Shown: positions 16,972 through 25,286 of the stretch, in pieces
Numbering within the stretch: the stretch's first letter is position 1
Layout of the letters: each line of letters starts with the position of its first letter
From: CBDBON01 sp965208395
GTDB lineage: Bacteria; Chloroflexota; Dehalococcoidia; Lucifugimonadales; CBDBON01
Direction of reading: 5' to 3'
Assembly (NCBI GenBank): GCA_965208395.1
Contig: CBDBON010000002.1
Location: forward strand, 186,001-250,000
Length of the DNA stretch: 64,000 nucleotides
Program-made: the position numbers and the translations under genes
The notes under the pieces: model-generated
Told to the model about the DNA's origin: nothing
Database searches by the model: none
What the model saw: only the letters and a program-made list of their open reading frames with translations

Positions 16972-17904
16972 CTAGTCCCTCTCTGCGGCCTCGTAGTCGG
17001 CCCAATCGGCGGCGACTCCGGCCTCTTCTGCGTCGCCGGAGTGTACGACGACCCGGTAGCCCAGCCTGAGCGAGCCGCCCGCCGGGACAGTGTGCTCCAT
17101 CCAGTGGAAGGACCCCATCGCCATGAAGCCGTAGTCGCGGCTCCATGCTCGCGACTCCCACGGGTTGGCCGGGGACTCCATGATCGTGATGCCGTGCCAG
17201 GGACCTCCGGCCACGACGGGGCCCGAGTAGTCGACCCATGGGGACTTCTGGCCCATCGTCGCGCCCTGGTCGCCCGAGCTTACCGAGGTGGTGATCCGGC
17301 CGCCTCTCTGGACCGACATGCCGTGGACGAGCCGGGCGTAGAGCAGCGAGTGGTGGTTCTCGTTCAGGGCGACGTCGCTGTCGCCGGCGATGAATACGAG
17401 GTCGACGTCGATTACGCGGCCGCCGCGCTCGCTCTCGAAGAAGCGGAAGGTGCGCTCATCCGCGACTATCAGCGCGTCCGCATCCACCGAGCGCCACTCG
17501 TTGCGCGTCGCGACCGTTGCCGACGCTTCCATCGACTCCAGCGTCGTCACGTCTGTCTGGACGATGCGGCCCTGGCTGGGCGTGTCCGGCCACTCGTGCC
17601 AGACGTCGTGTCCGCTCACGTCTCCGTGGCCGATGGAGAGAGCGCGCAGGTGCGGGAGCACGCCGGAGGTGAGCTCCTTCCCGTTGAGCGGATGGCCGCT
17701 GACCATCACCGGGTAGTCGTTGAGCTCCTCGGTGACGCTCCTGCCCAGCGGGCTGTTCACCGGGTAGAACCAGGGCCTGAACTGGTCGGGATAGAACTTG
17801 TAAACGGTGAAGAGCCGGTTGTCGTGCCAGACCTCGATCTGGTGCTCACGCCTCTGAAGCCGCCAGCCCTCGTCCCTCGTCTCCTTGGCCCACTGGGTCG
17901 CCAT
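16972..17904 (-). CDS. DUF6807 (PmoA-like) family protein
   Basis: 310 residues matching the DUF6807 pattern: an early VYKFYPDQFRPWFYPVNSPLG, GHPLNGKELTSGVLPHLRALSIGHGDV, and late SPWVDYSGPVVAGGPWHGITIMESPANP, WMEHTVPAGGSLRLGYRVVVH. The family is often labelled methane oxygenase PmoA in databases, but it is not the membrane methane monooxygenase; it resembles carbohydrate-active beta-sandwich proteins. Substrate unknown. It stands 44 bases after the end of the ABC permease gene on the same strand and could be transcribed with it. Confidence 0.75.
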   Translation of the reverse strand: MATQWAKETRDEGWRLQRREHQIEVWHDNRLFTVYKFYPDQFRPWFYPVNSPLGRSVTEELNDYPVMVSGHPLNGKELTSGVLPHLRALSIGHGDVSGHDVWHEWPDTPSQGRIVQTDVTTLESMEASATVATRNEWRSVDADALIVADERTFRFFESERGGRVIDVDLVFIAGDSDVALNENHHSLLYARLVHGMSVQRGGRITTSVSSGDQGATMGQKSPWVDYSGPVVAGGPWHGITIMESPANPWESRAWSRDYGFMAMGSFHWMEHTVPAGGSLRLGYRVVVHSGDAEEAGVAADWADYEAAERD

Positions 17905-17948
17905 CGGTCACCTCCTGTTGTTCGAGCTCTCGTGCGATGGTACGGGGC

Positions 17949-19022
17949 TCAGCCGCCCTTGGCGCCGGCGACGTCCCTGCGCTGGAAGACCCAGAAGGCC
18001 GCGGCGGCGAGCACTACGATATACGCCAGTATGACGAAGAAGGCCTGCAGAGGTTCCGGCGGCATCCGCTCGGCCGCGATCCCGTCGGTCGAGACGCTGA
18101 CGCTGACCGACGCGCGCGCGATCCACGCGTCGACGATCTGTCCGAGCAGGTAGTCGGCTATCCTGGCCAGCGAGTCGTTCAGCCGGAGGATCGGGGCGAC
18201 GATCAACTCCACGACGTAGTATCCGAGGCCCACCGCCATGCTCACCGCCGACGACTGGGTCAGCACGGCCAGGAACGTCCCGAGAACGATGTACGGGGCC
18301 AGTCCGTAGACCACCTTGCCGAACATCGAGGCCGTCTCGGACCACTCCCCGGAGTCGAATAGGCCTCCCGTCTCGTCCGGCGGTATAACGGCGGCGAGGA
18401 GGCCCGCCGCCGCGATCACGACCGCTACTGCCAGGAGCCCGGCGGCGGTCATGAGCAGGACCAGGAGGAGCTTCGATGAGAGGACCTGCCAGCGGCCGGC
18501 GCCTCTCGTCAACACCGCTCTCAGCGTGCCCCAGCCGTACTCGGCCCCCGTCGCCGACGCCGCCAGGATCATCACGAGGATCGCGCCGATGAAGAACGCG
18601 CCATTGATGCCTCCCGTGATGCTGTCCGGCATGACGAATGTACTGCGGCTGGCATCCAGTCCGCCGGCGACGCCGCACGTCTCGACCCTGAACTCCTCCA
18701 CCTGCTGGAGGAAGGCCTCCTGGTCACGCTCACTGAGTTTCTCGATCTGCGCCTCGATATCGGGAGGGATGCCTCCTTCGTCGAGATCGGCGCAGCTCAC
18801 TCTGATGGAGATGGGGTTGCCCTCGGCGTCATCCGTCGTCAACGAGGTGAAGCTGCCCGCGTCGAAGAAGTCGCGCAGGTCCTCGCTGTGGTGAACAGCG
18901 TAGCCCACCCACAGGCCGAGCTGAGAGAAAAGTACGACGATTGCGACGAGGACCCACGGCATCCAGCGGCGCCGGAGCTTGAACCACTCCCATCCCGTCA
19001 GCCTGAGGACGTCGGCGATCAA
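17949..19022 (-). CDS. ABC-2 type transporter permease
   Basis: About 357 residues from TTG 19022, which overlaps the stop of the ATPase gene (TTGA); longer in-frame extensions into the ATPase are not real. After a basic N-terminus (GWEWFKLRRRWMPW) come a first membrane span (VLVAIVVLFSQLGLWVGYAV), a large extracellular loop, and five further spans. The permease would form a homodimeric membrane channel with the upstream ATPase. Two CPR-like cysteines in the loop may form a disulfide. Likely an exporter of antibiotics, lipids or peptides. Confidence 0.85.
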   Translation of the reverse strand: MIADVLRLTGWEWFKLRRRWMPWVLVAIVVLFSQLGLWVGYAVHHSEDLRDFFDAGSFTSLTTDDAEGNPISIRVSCADLDEGGIPPDIEAQIEKLSERDQEAFLQQVEEFRVETCGVAGGLDASRSTFVMPDSITGGINGAFFIGAILVMILAASATGAEYGWGTLRAVLTRGAGRWQVLSSKLLLVLLMTAAGLLAVAVVIAAAGLLAAVIPPDETGGLFDSGEWSETASMFGKVVYGLAPYIVLGTFLAVLTQSSAVSMAVGLGYYVVELIVAPILRLNDSLARIADYLLGQIVDAWIARASVSVSVSTDGIAAERMPPEPLQAFFVILAYIVVLAAAAFWVFQRRDVAGAKGG

Positions 19023-19966
19023 CCGGCCCCCTCCGAGTCGTCGCCCGTAACGTCCAGGAAATACTCCTCCAGGGAGGTCTGGACGGGTGCCATCTCGGTG
19101 ACGCTGACGCCTGCGCGACTCAGTTCCGCGGTCAGGTCTCCCGAGCGCGCGATCGGGGCGGTCACCAGCAGGGATCCCGCCTCGACGGTCACATCCTCCA
19201 CCCACTCCAGTGCAGACAGGGTCTCACGGGCCTTGGCGTCGTCGGTGGTCTTCACGCGGACCTGCTCGCTTCTCCGGGCGCGCAGAAGATCGGCGACCGA
19301 GCCCTGCGCGATCAGCCTCCCCCTGGAGATGATGGTGACGCTGTCGCACACCTGCTCCACCTCGTGTAGGAGGTGGCTCGACAGGAGCACCGTCCGCCCG
19401 CCCGTGCCGAGGCCGCGCACCAGCTCCCGGACCTCCGCCATGCCCTCGGGGTCCATGCCGTTGGTCGGCTCGTCCAGGAACAGGAGCTCAGGGTCGCCCA
19501 GCATGGCGTAGGCCAGCCCCAGCCGTTGCTTCATGCCCAGAGAGTATGTCTGGAAGCGGTCGCCGCCGCGAGACGCGAGCCCCACCCTTTCGAGCAGATC
19601 GTCCAGCTCCGGCGGTTCGCCCCGTCCGGAGATGCCCTGGAAGTAGGCGAGGTTCTGCCTTCCTGAGAGGTAGGGATAGAAGGCGGGGGTCTCGATGACC
19701 GAGCCGATGCGGTGGAGCGCGTCCCGGTGGCCGTCTGAGGAGCCGAACAGGCTGAAGCTGCCCGAGGTCGGTCTGACTAGGCCCAGCAGCATCCCCATCG
19801 TCGTCGTCTTGCCGGAGCCGTTCGGTCCCAGGAGGCCGTATACGTGTCCCCGGCGCACCTCCATCGAGAGCCCGTCGACCGCGACGATCTTCCCATACCG
19901 CTTCGTCAGCCCGTCGGTCTGAATGACGAGGTCGCTCAGGTGATTAGACCTCCGAATCGAGTCCAA
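19019..19966 (-). CDS. ABC transporter ATP-binding protein
   Basis: 315 residues of the CcmA/DrrA exporter class. Walker A GPNGSGKT (47-54), signature YSLGMKQRLGLAYA, Walker B LLFLDEPTNGMDPEG, and switch histidine in LLSSHLLHEVE. The C-terminal ~80 residues (VRVKTTDDAKARETLSALEWV...) form the accessory domain typical of DrrA-like ATPases. It is followed without a gap by its permease. The annotated ATG gives a short extra N-terminus; a downstream start near residue 13 is also possible. Confidence 0.9.
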   Translation of the reverse strand: MDSIRRSNHLSDLVIQTDGLTKRYGKIVAVDGLSMEVRRGHVYGLLGPNGSGKTTTMGMLLGLVRPTSGSFSLFGSSDGHRDALHRIGSVIETPAFYPYLSGRQNLAYFQGISGRGEPPELDDLLERVGLASRGGDRFQTYSLGMKQRLGLAYAMLGDPELLFLDEPTNGMDPEGMAEVRELVRGLGTGGRTVLLSSHLLHEVEQVCDSVTIISRGRLIAQGSVADLLRARRSEQVRVKTTDDAKARETLSALEWVEDVTVEAGSLLVTAPIARSGDLTAELSRAGVSVTEMAPVQTSLEEYFLDVTGDDSEGAG

Positions 19967-20019
19967 GCGGTGGATATATTATCAATATCGGCAGCGCAGG
20001 AACAGGGGAAGGGAAAAGA

Positions 20020-21237
20020 CTAGTGGACGGCGGCGGCGGGGGCGGCGGCCCGCTCGTTGACCAGGCGGCCCTCCCTGAACCTGGCAAGGTCGAAGGGCCT
20101 GATCAGGTCCGGGACCTCCCCGGTGGCGATGAGCTCCGCTATGCTACGCCCGCCCGCCGGGGCCGCCTTGAAGCCCCAGCTACCCCAGCCGCAGGTGAGG
20201 ATTAGGCCGTCGAGGCCCTCGACCGCGCCCATCACCGGCGCATAGTCCGGCGTCATGTCGCACAGTCCGGCCCACTGGCGCATCACCTTGGCGCTTGCGA
20301 GACAGGGGAAGAGCTGGGTGGCGTGCAGCGCGAGCTCCTCCAGCGTCCGCAGCGTCGAACGCTGGCTGTATGTCGGATACGGCTCGACTCCGCCCCCGAT
20401 GACCACCTCGCCGCGATCGGTCTGGTAGACGTAGGCGTGGAGGTTGGCGGACGAGACGGTCCGGTGGAGGAAGGGTTTGAGGGGCTCGGTGACGAATGCC
20501 TGGAGCGGATGTGTCGTGATGGGCAGCTCGACCCCGGCCATCGCCGCCACGGTGGACGACCAGCCCGCCGTGGCGTTCACGACGGTCCCGGCCCGCACCG
20601 CGCCCCGGCTCGTCTCTACGCCCGTCACCCTGCCGTTGCGGCGCGCGATGCCGGTGACCTCGGTGAAGGGGTGCAGCTCCGCTCCCAGCCTGTCCGCGCC
20701 GCGCCCGTAGCCCCAGACGACGGCGTCGTGGCGGATCACGCCGCCCGGGGGATGGTAGAGCGCTCCGGTGATGGGCAGCGGCTTTCCCTCTCTAAGGTCG
20801 ATCGGGGGCACCAGCTCCTTCACCTCGGCGGGGCCGACCATCCTGCTGTCGACCCCGAGCATCCGGTTGAACTCGGCGCGCTGCCTGAGCCCGAACACGG
20901 CCGAGTCGGTGTGGCCCAGGTCGAGACGCCCCATCTGGCTGAAGAGCAGGTTGAAGCCGAGCTCCCGTGCGAGGCCCTCGTAGAGCCCGAGGCTCTCCCG
21001 GAAGAAGGGTATGCCCTCGACGGTGAGGTAGTTGGCTCGGATGATGGCGGTCGTGCGGGCGCTCGCGCCGCCGCCTAGGTAGCCCCTGTCTAGCACGGCG
21101 ACGTCGTTGACGCCCAGCTTGCCCAGGTAGTAGGCCGTGGAGAGGCCGTGCACGCCTCCGCCGATGATGACGACGTCGTAGCTGTCCCTGAGCGGGCGCC
21201 GCCTCCACATTCTTCTTTTTCTGAACAGGTCGAACAT
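20020..21237 (-). CDS. mgdA: N-methylglutamate dehydrogenase / sarcosine oxidase beta subunit
   Basis: 405 residues of the SoxB/DAO family. The FAD dinucleotide-binding motif IIGGGVHGLSTAYYLGKLG lies near residues 23-41; GYLGGGASARTTAIIRANY and the C-terminal GLDGLILTCGWGSWGFKAAPAGG match heterotetrameric sarcosine oxidase beta. It carries the covalent flavin and substrate site in that family, oxidising the N-methyl group. It is the last gene of gmaS-sppA-mgdB-C-D-A. Because gmaS and mgsABC-like genes are present, I favour N-methylglutamate over sarcosine as substrate, but the sequence alone cannot decide. Confidence 0.8.
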   Translation of the reverse strand: MFDLFRKRRMWRRRPLRDSYDVVIIGGGVHGLSTAYYLGKLGVNDVAVLDRGYLGGGASARTTAIIRANYLTVEGIPFFRESLGLYEGLARELGFNLLFSQMGRLDLGHTDSAVFGLRQRAEFNRMLGVDSRMVGPAEVKELVPPIDLREGKPLPITGALYHPPGGVIRHDAVVWGYGRGADRLGAELHPFTEVTGIARRNGRVTGVETSRGAVRAGTVVNATAGWSSTVAAMAGVELPITTHPLQAFVTEPLKPFLHRTVSSANLHAYVYQTDRGEVVIGGGVEPYPTYSQRSTLRTLEELALHATQLFPCLASAKVMRQWAGLCDMTPDYAPVMGAVEGLDGLILTCGWGSWGFKAAPAGGRSIAELIATGEVPDLIRPFDLARFREGRLVNERAAAPAAAVH

Positions 21238-21260
21238 GGGCTACTCTTGGGCGGGGCCGG

Positions 21261-21938
21261 TCAACTCCCCGCCTCGATGCCGACCGCTCCTCCGCCGAGG
21301 TGGTGCGCCGTCTCGACCAGCGCCTCCCACATGTAATGGCCGAAGTCGCGGGTGAAGTAAAGCTGGTATGTGGGCAGTCCGTCTCTGTCGATACGCAGCA
21401 GCAGGCCGTACACCTCCGCGATGCGGGTCTGCGCGGCGGCCATGTCTGGGAAGGCTCGGTCGGATATGTCGAGGTCGGTCAGGCTCGCCAGTGCGCGGCC
21501 CGCGGCCGGGCCCATCACCGCCGCGCCGGCCATGCCGGAGGTGATGTCGATGGTCTGGACATCCGCGCCGTCGACGGCCAGCATCGAGCTCACGTCCGCG
21601 CCGCACGGGGCGGGCGGGGCGATCACGACAGCCTCGTCCGGGGCGAGACGGGCGGCGACGACGCCCCCCGTCCTGCGGACGAGGCGTCCGGCGGCCACTC
21701 CTTCCAGCTCCGGCAGGGCGGTCTCCAGACCGTCCCCCTGGACGCTCACCTTGAGGAGGGGGCTGATGTCGCAAACGCCGACCGACTCGTGCAGCCGCGC
21801 GCGCTCCGCTTCCGGGTCGGCGTACCGCGCCGGACGGCGCCATCCGGCCTCTTCGACCATCACCGCCCCCGCGGCGAGGTGCAGATGGTGCATCGCTGTG
21901 AGTCTCTTTGGCTCAGGAGAGTCCATCGGGTCACTCAC
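21261..21938 (-). CDS. mgdD: N-methylglutamate dehydrogenase / sarcosine oxidase gamma-like subunit
   Basis: 225 residues from GTG 21938, which overlaps the alpha-subunit stop. The protein is a short GcvT-like (folate-binding) domain: ESVGVCDISPLLKVSVQG, TSGMAGAAVMGPAAGRALASLTDLD and an HYMWEALVE segment. In sarcosine oxidase and N-methylglutamate dehydrogenase a ~20 kDa GcvT-like gamma subunit completes the four-subunit enzyme. Position between alpha and beta genes supports this role. Sequence similarity in this subunit is usually low, so the assignment leans on context. Confidence 0.72.
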   Translation of the reverse strand: MSDPMDSPEPKRLTAMHHLHLAAGAVMVEEAGWRRPARYADPEAERARLHESVGVCDISPLLKVSVQGDGLETALPELEGVAAGRLVRRTGGVVAARLAPDEAVVIAPPAPCGADVSSMLAVDGADVQTIDITSGMAGAAVMGPAAGRALASLTDLDISDRAFPDMAAAQTRIAEVYGLLLRIDRDGLPTYQLYFTRDFGHYMWEALVETAHHLGGGAVGIEAGS

Positions 21939-24903
21939 GGAGCCGGGCGCCTTCAGGATCGTAGACGGGGTCGAGCCGGACGGTGACGGGCATGTCGCGG
22001 TCGTCCACGCGGAGGTGGACGCGGCCGCCGTCCTCGGCGAGCTCGACGGGGACCCACATCAGGCCGAAGCCCCTGCCGGCGGTCGGGCTGAGCCGCGCGC
22101 TGGTGACGCGTCCGACCGGCCAGCCGTCCACGGTCACCGGGTCGCCGTCCTCCGGCACCGTCGCGTCGTCGGCGACGAAGCCGACCAGCCGGTTCCTGTC
22201 TCCCCTCTCGCGCACCGTCTCCAGACCGCTCCGCCCGATGAAGTCCGGCTTGTCGAACCTGACCGTCCATTCCATCCCGCTCTCCAGCGGGTTGGAGACG
22301 GCGTCGGTGTCCTGGCCGACGATTACGTGCCCCTTTTCGAGGCGGAGTATGCGCTGCGCCTCCAGGCCGAACGGGGCGATCCCGAACTCCCGCCCCGCAT
22401 CCATGAGACTGTCCCAGAGATGCTCGCCGTACTCGGAAGGGATGTGCACCTCCCAGCCGCTCTCCCCGACGAAGCCGATCCTAAGCAGCAGGGCGGGGAC
22501 TCCCGCAACCCGTGCCTGGCGGGCCCTCATGTACCGGAAGCGGCTTGGGGAGAGGTCGGTGTCGGTCAGCTTCGCCAGCGTCTCCCTGGCGCGGGGGCCG
22601 GCGACGTTGATCGCTGCGTATGAGGATGTGACGTTGGCGTAGTGGACGCTCATCTCCGTGCCCGCCGACCACCACTTGAACCACTCCTCGATCAGGTCGA
22701 CGTTTCCGGTGGTGGTGGTGACGAAGTAGCGGTCGTCGGCGATGCGGGTGACGGTGCCGTCGTCCATGATGGTGCCGTCGTCCGAGCAGAGTATGCCGTA
22801 CCGTATCCTGCCGGCGCGCAGATCGGAGAAGCGGTGCGTGTACACCCTGTCGAGCAGAGCGGGGGCGTCCGGGCCCCGCACCTCCAGCTTTCCGAGGGTG
22901 CTCACGTCTATGATGCCGACGCGCTCGCGCACGGCGCGGCACTCCTCCTGCGGCTCGGTGTACCAGATGGGTCTGCGCCACGGCCCCAGGTCGACGACGC
23001 GCGCCCCGAGCGCCTCGTGCCTGTGGTGGAGGGGGGTGCGCTTGACCGGCATGTGGGACGGCCCTGCGAGGGCGCCGAGAGGGACCGGTCGGAGGGGTGG
23101 CCTCGCCGTCGTCGCGCCGATCTCCCGCGCGGGCCGGCCGGTGCGCCGCGCGGCGGCCTCGACGAGCGCCCGATGGCACATCTTGCCCTGGCACGGGCCC
23201 ATCGTGACCGTGCTGTACCTCTTCAACGTCTGGACGTCGTCGAACCCCTCGTCGACCGCCTGGAGGACGTCGGACTCGGTGATGTCCTCGCAGATGCAGA
23301 CGAAGCGGCGGGGGCCGAGAGAGGGTGGGGCGACGGCCTGCGTCTCGATCTCGCGGCGGCTTGCCGGTTCCTGTCGCTCCGGGGCTTCGGCTTCCGGGTT
23401 CCCGCTTTCGCGGGAACGACGGGTTTGCAAGGGTCTCCGCGGGTGGGACGGGAGGTGGTTCGGTCCGCCCCTCGCAGCCGCTGCGCCGGCCTCCCTTCCC
23501 TGGAGGAGAGAGTCGGCCAGGTCGCGCGCTCCGGTGACGCGCCCGGCGGCGTAGACGCCATCCGGCAGGCGGGAGGGGGTCATCAGGCCCGTTGATCCGT
23601 CGAACCCCATCTCTGCGCCGCCCATCTGGAGCAGGGAGGCGGCGGGCTGCGCGCCGGCGGAGACGCAGACGAGATCGCAGTCGAACCGGCGCTCCTCGCC
23701 GGTGGGACGCCCGTCCTCGACCCTGGCGACGATCGCCTCGACGACCCTACGACGGCCCTCCGTAAGCACCAGGGTGTGGGAGGGGAGGATCAACGTCCCG
23801 ACGCTGCGGAGGCTCTCGGCAGCCTCCATGCCGTGCGGGAAGCCGGGCCTGGAATCGACCAGCACGGCGATCCGCGTGCCGCATCGCAACAGGTCGAGGG
23901 CGGCGTAGTAGCCGCTATCGTCGGTCGTGGCGATGACGGCGGTCGCTCCGGGGCTGACGCCGTAGAGGTTGACGAGCCTGAGAGCGGCGTCGATCAGCAT
24001 CACGCCGGGGAGGTCGTTCCTCTCGAAGACGAGCGGGGCGTCGTGGGCGCCGGCGGCCACGACGACGCTCCCGGCGCGCAGCCTGACGAGCTCCCTCTCG
24101 GCGAGGACGCCCAGCAGGTTGTCCTGGTAGAGACCGAAGGCCGTCGCGGCCGAGATGACGTCGATGCGGGGCTCATCGCGGGCGGCGTCGGCCAGCCTGG
24201 CGCCGATCTCGAAGCCGGGGCCGTCCGGGGTGCCGGTCAGCCCCTCGTACTCTCTCATGCTCCACCGGAGATGACCGCCCAGGCCGGGCTGGTCGTCGAC
24301 GAGGGTGACGCGCGCTCCCGCGTCGGCGGCGGCGAGGGCGGCGGAGAGGCCGGACGGACCTCCGCCCACGACGGCGACGTCGGCGTGGATGGTGCGGTGA
24401 GTGTACGCCTCCCCGTTCGCGCGCGCGGTGTCGAGGCTGCCGAGCCCGGCGACGCGCCGTATGAACGGCTGCGCCATCTTCCATAGGAACTTCGGGCTGT
24501 GGAAGGTCTTGTAGTAGAAGCCGACGGGCATCAGCGCTCCCAGCTTGTCCAGCACCGAGAGCGCGTCGCGCTCGATGGAGGGCCAGGCGTTCTGTCCGCG
24601 TACCGATAGTCCGCTGCGGGCCGGCTCGGCGCAGGTTCTCACGTTCGGCACGCCGTCGACGGTCATCAGGCAGTTGGCGCAGTTGCCAGCGGCGCAGAGG
24701 AGCCCCCTCGGCCTGTGGTACTTGAAGCTGCGGGAGAAGATACGGACCCCGGAGGCGTAGAGCGCGGAGGCGATGGTGTCGCCCTCGTACCCCTCGACCG
24801 TGCGTCCGTCGAAATCGAAGGCGACCGTTCTGGAGCGGTCGATCAGCTGCGTGGGGCTGACCCCGAGGCGCGCTCCCGGTCCATCGCGGCGGGCTATGGC
24901 CAA
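21931..24903 (-). CDS. mgdC: N-methylglutamate dehydrogenase / sarcosine oxidase alpha subunit
   Basis: 990 residues from TTG 24903, chosen because GGAGAG lies eight bases upstream and the start overlaps the delta-subunit gene; longer forms extend into that gene. N-terminal ferredoxin-like domain with Cys70, Cys75, Cys78 and Cys91; a pyridine-nucleotide/FAD domain starting at VVGGGPSGLSAA (about 179-190); a BFD-like cysteine cluster (CICED...GPCQGKMC); and a C-terminal GcvT aminomethyl-folate domain (from about residue 625). This is the large subunit that passes electrons and captures formaldehyde on tetrahydrofolate. A GTTCCCGC/GCGGGAAC palindromic repeat is inserted in frame between the flavin and BFD parts. 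Confidence 0.88.
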   Translation of the reverse strand: MAIARRDGPGARLGVSPTQLIDRSRTVAFDFDGRTVEGYEGDTIASALYASGVRIFSRSFKYHRPRGLLCAAGNCANCLMTVDGVPNVRTCAEPARSGLSVRGQNAWPSIERDALSVLDKLGALMPVGFYYKTFHSPKFLWKMAQPFIRRVAGLGSLDTARANGEAYTHRTIHADVAVVGGGPSGLSAALAAADAGARVTLVDDQPGLGGHLRWSMREYEGLTGTPDGPGFEIGARLADAARDEPRIDVISAATAFGLYQDNLLGVLAERELVRLRAGSVVVAAGAHDAPLVFERNDLPGVMLIDAALRLVNLYGVSPGATAVIATTDDSGYYAALDLLRCGTRIAVLVDSRPGFPHGMEAAESLRSVGTLILPSHTLVLTEGRRRVVEAIVARVEDGRPTGEERRFDCDLVCVSAGAQPAASLLQMGGAEMGFDGSTGLMTPSRLPDGVYAAGRVTGARDLADSLLQGREAGAAAARGGPNHLPSHPRRPLQTRRSRESGNPEAEAPERQEPASRREIETQAVAPPSLGPRRFVCICEDITESDVLQAVDEGFDDVQTLKRYSTVTMGPCQGKMCHRALVEAAARRTGRPAREIGATTARPPLRPVPLGALAGPSHMPVKRTPLHHRHEALGARVVDLGPWRRPIWYTEPQEECRAVRERVGIIDVSTLGKLEVRGPDAPALLDRVYTHRFSDLRAGRIRYGILCSDDGTIMDDGTVTRIADDRYFVTTTTGNVDLIEEWFKWWSAGTEMSVHYANVTSSYAAINVAGPRARETLAKLTDTDLSPSRFRYMRARQARVAGVPALLLRIGFVGESGWEVHIPSEYGEHLWDSLMDAGREFGIAPFGLEAQRILRLEKGHVIVGQDTDAVSNPLESGMEWTVRFDKPDFIGRSGLETVRERGDRNRLVGFVADDATVPEDGDPVTVDGWPVGRVTSARLSPTAGRGFGLMWVPVELAEDGGRVHLRVDDRDMPVTVRLDPVYDPEGARLRE
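23390..23440. repeat. REP-type palindrome inside the alpha-subunit coding region
   Basis: The arms GTTCCCGC (23398-23405) and GCGGGAAC (23410-23417) flank a TTTC loop, with the surrounding CTTCCGG...GACGGGTTTGCAAGG typical of a widespread extragenic palindrome. Here it is translated in frame (SRESGNP and neighbours), in a linker between domains. Confidence 0.75.
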
Positions 24904-25142
24904 GAGGTCTCTCCGATCCGGTTCGTGACGGTGTCGCGGATGGCGATGATCCACCTTCTGCAACCGAACCTGTGGTACCACCACTCGCGCTGCGGGCCTG
25001 CGGTGTTGCTCTTGAGATAGAGGAAGCCTGTCCATGCGTCGCCGCCGGCGTCCGGCGCGGGGCGATCGGCGACCTCGCCTCCACAGCGGAACTCGTGGAC
25101 GTCACGAACCCCGCAGATAGGGCATGTGATCAGGAAGGCCAG
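24894..25142 (-). CDS. mgdB: N-methylglutamate dehydrogenase / sarcosine oxidase delta subunit
   Basis: 82 residues. The frame reads ...FLITCPICGVRDVHEFRCGG, GDAWTGFLYLKSNTAGPQ, REWWYHRFGCRRWIIAIRDT and ends TSWP. CPICG and the GC(R) cysteine with nearby histidines are the zinc-binding residues of SoxD. No ATG, GTG or TTG precedes the conserved region in frame after the stop codon at about 25149; a GGAGGTGA Shine-Dalgarno stands seven bases before CTG 25142, so I infer a CTG start. It overlaps the alpha-subunit start by ten bases. Together with the three other subunits it completes the heterotetramer. Confidence 0.85.
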   Translation of the reverse strand: MAFLITCPICGVRDVHEFRCGGEVADRPAPDAGGDAWTGFLYLKSNTAGPQREWWYHRFGCRRWIIAIRDTVTNRIGETSWP

Positions 25143-25286
25143 GGCGAGTCACCTCCGCGTCGGATGGTCTCCAATTCTCTTAGATTGGCGCGGCTGTTGC
25201 AAATGGGGTGGAGGACTCCCCCCATCTCAATCTTCACCACAGGGGCAGAGGGGTACGAGTTTCCTCCGCACGGAAGGCCGGTCGCC

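Noticed and set aside
20020..25142. A plain heterotetrameric sarcosine oxidase with no pathway link
   Set aside because: Possible by sequence, but the joint presence of gmaS and three split glutamate-synthase-like subunits makes N-methylglutamate dehydrogenase the better reading; kept as the stated alternative.
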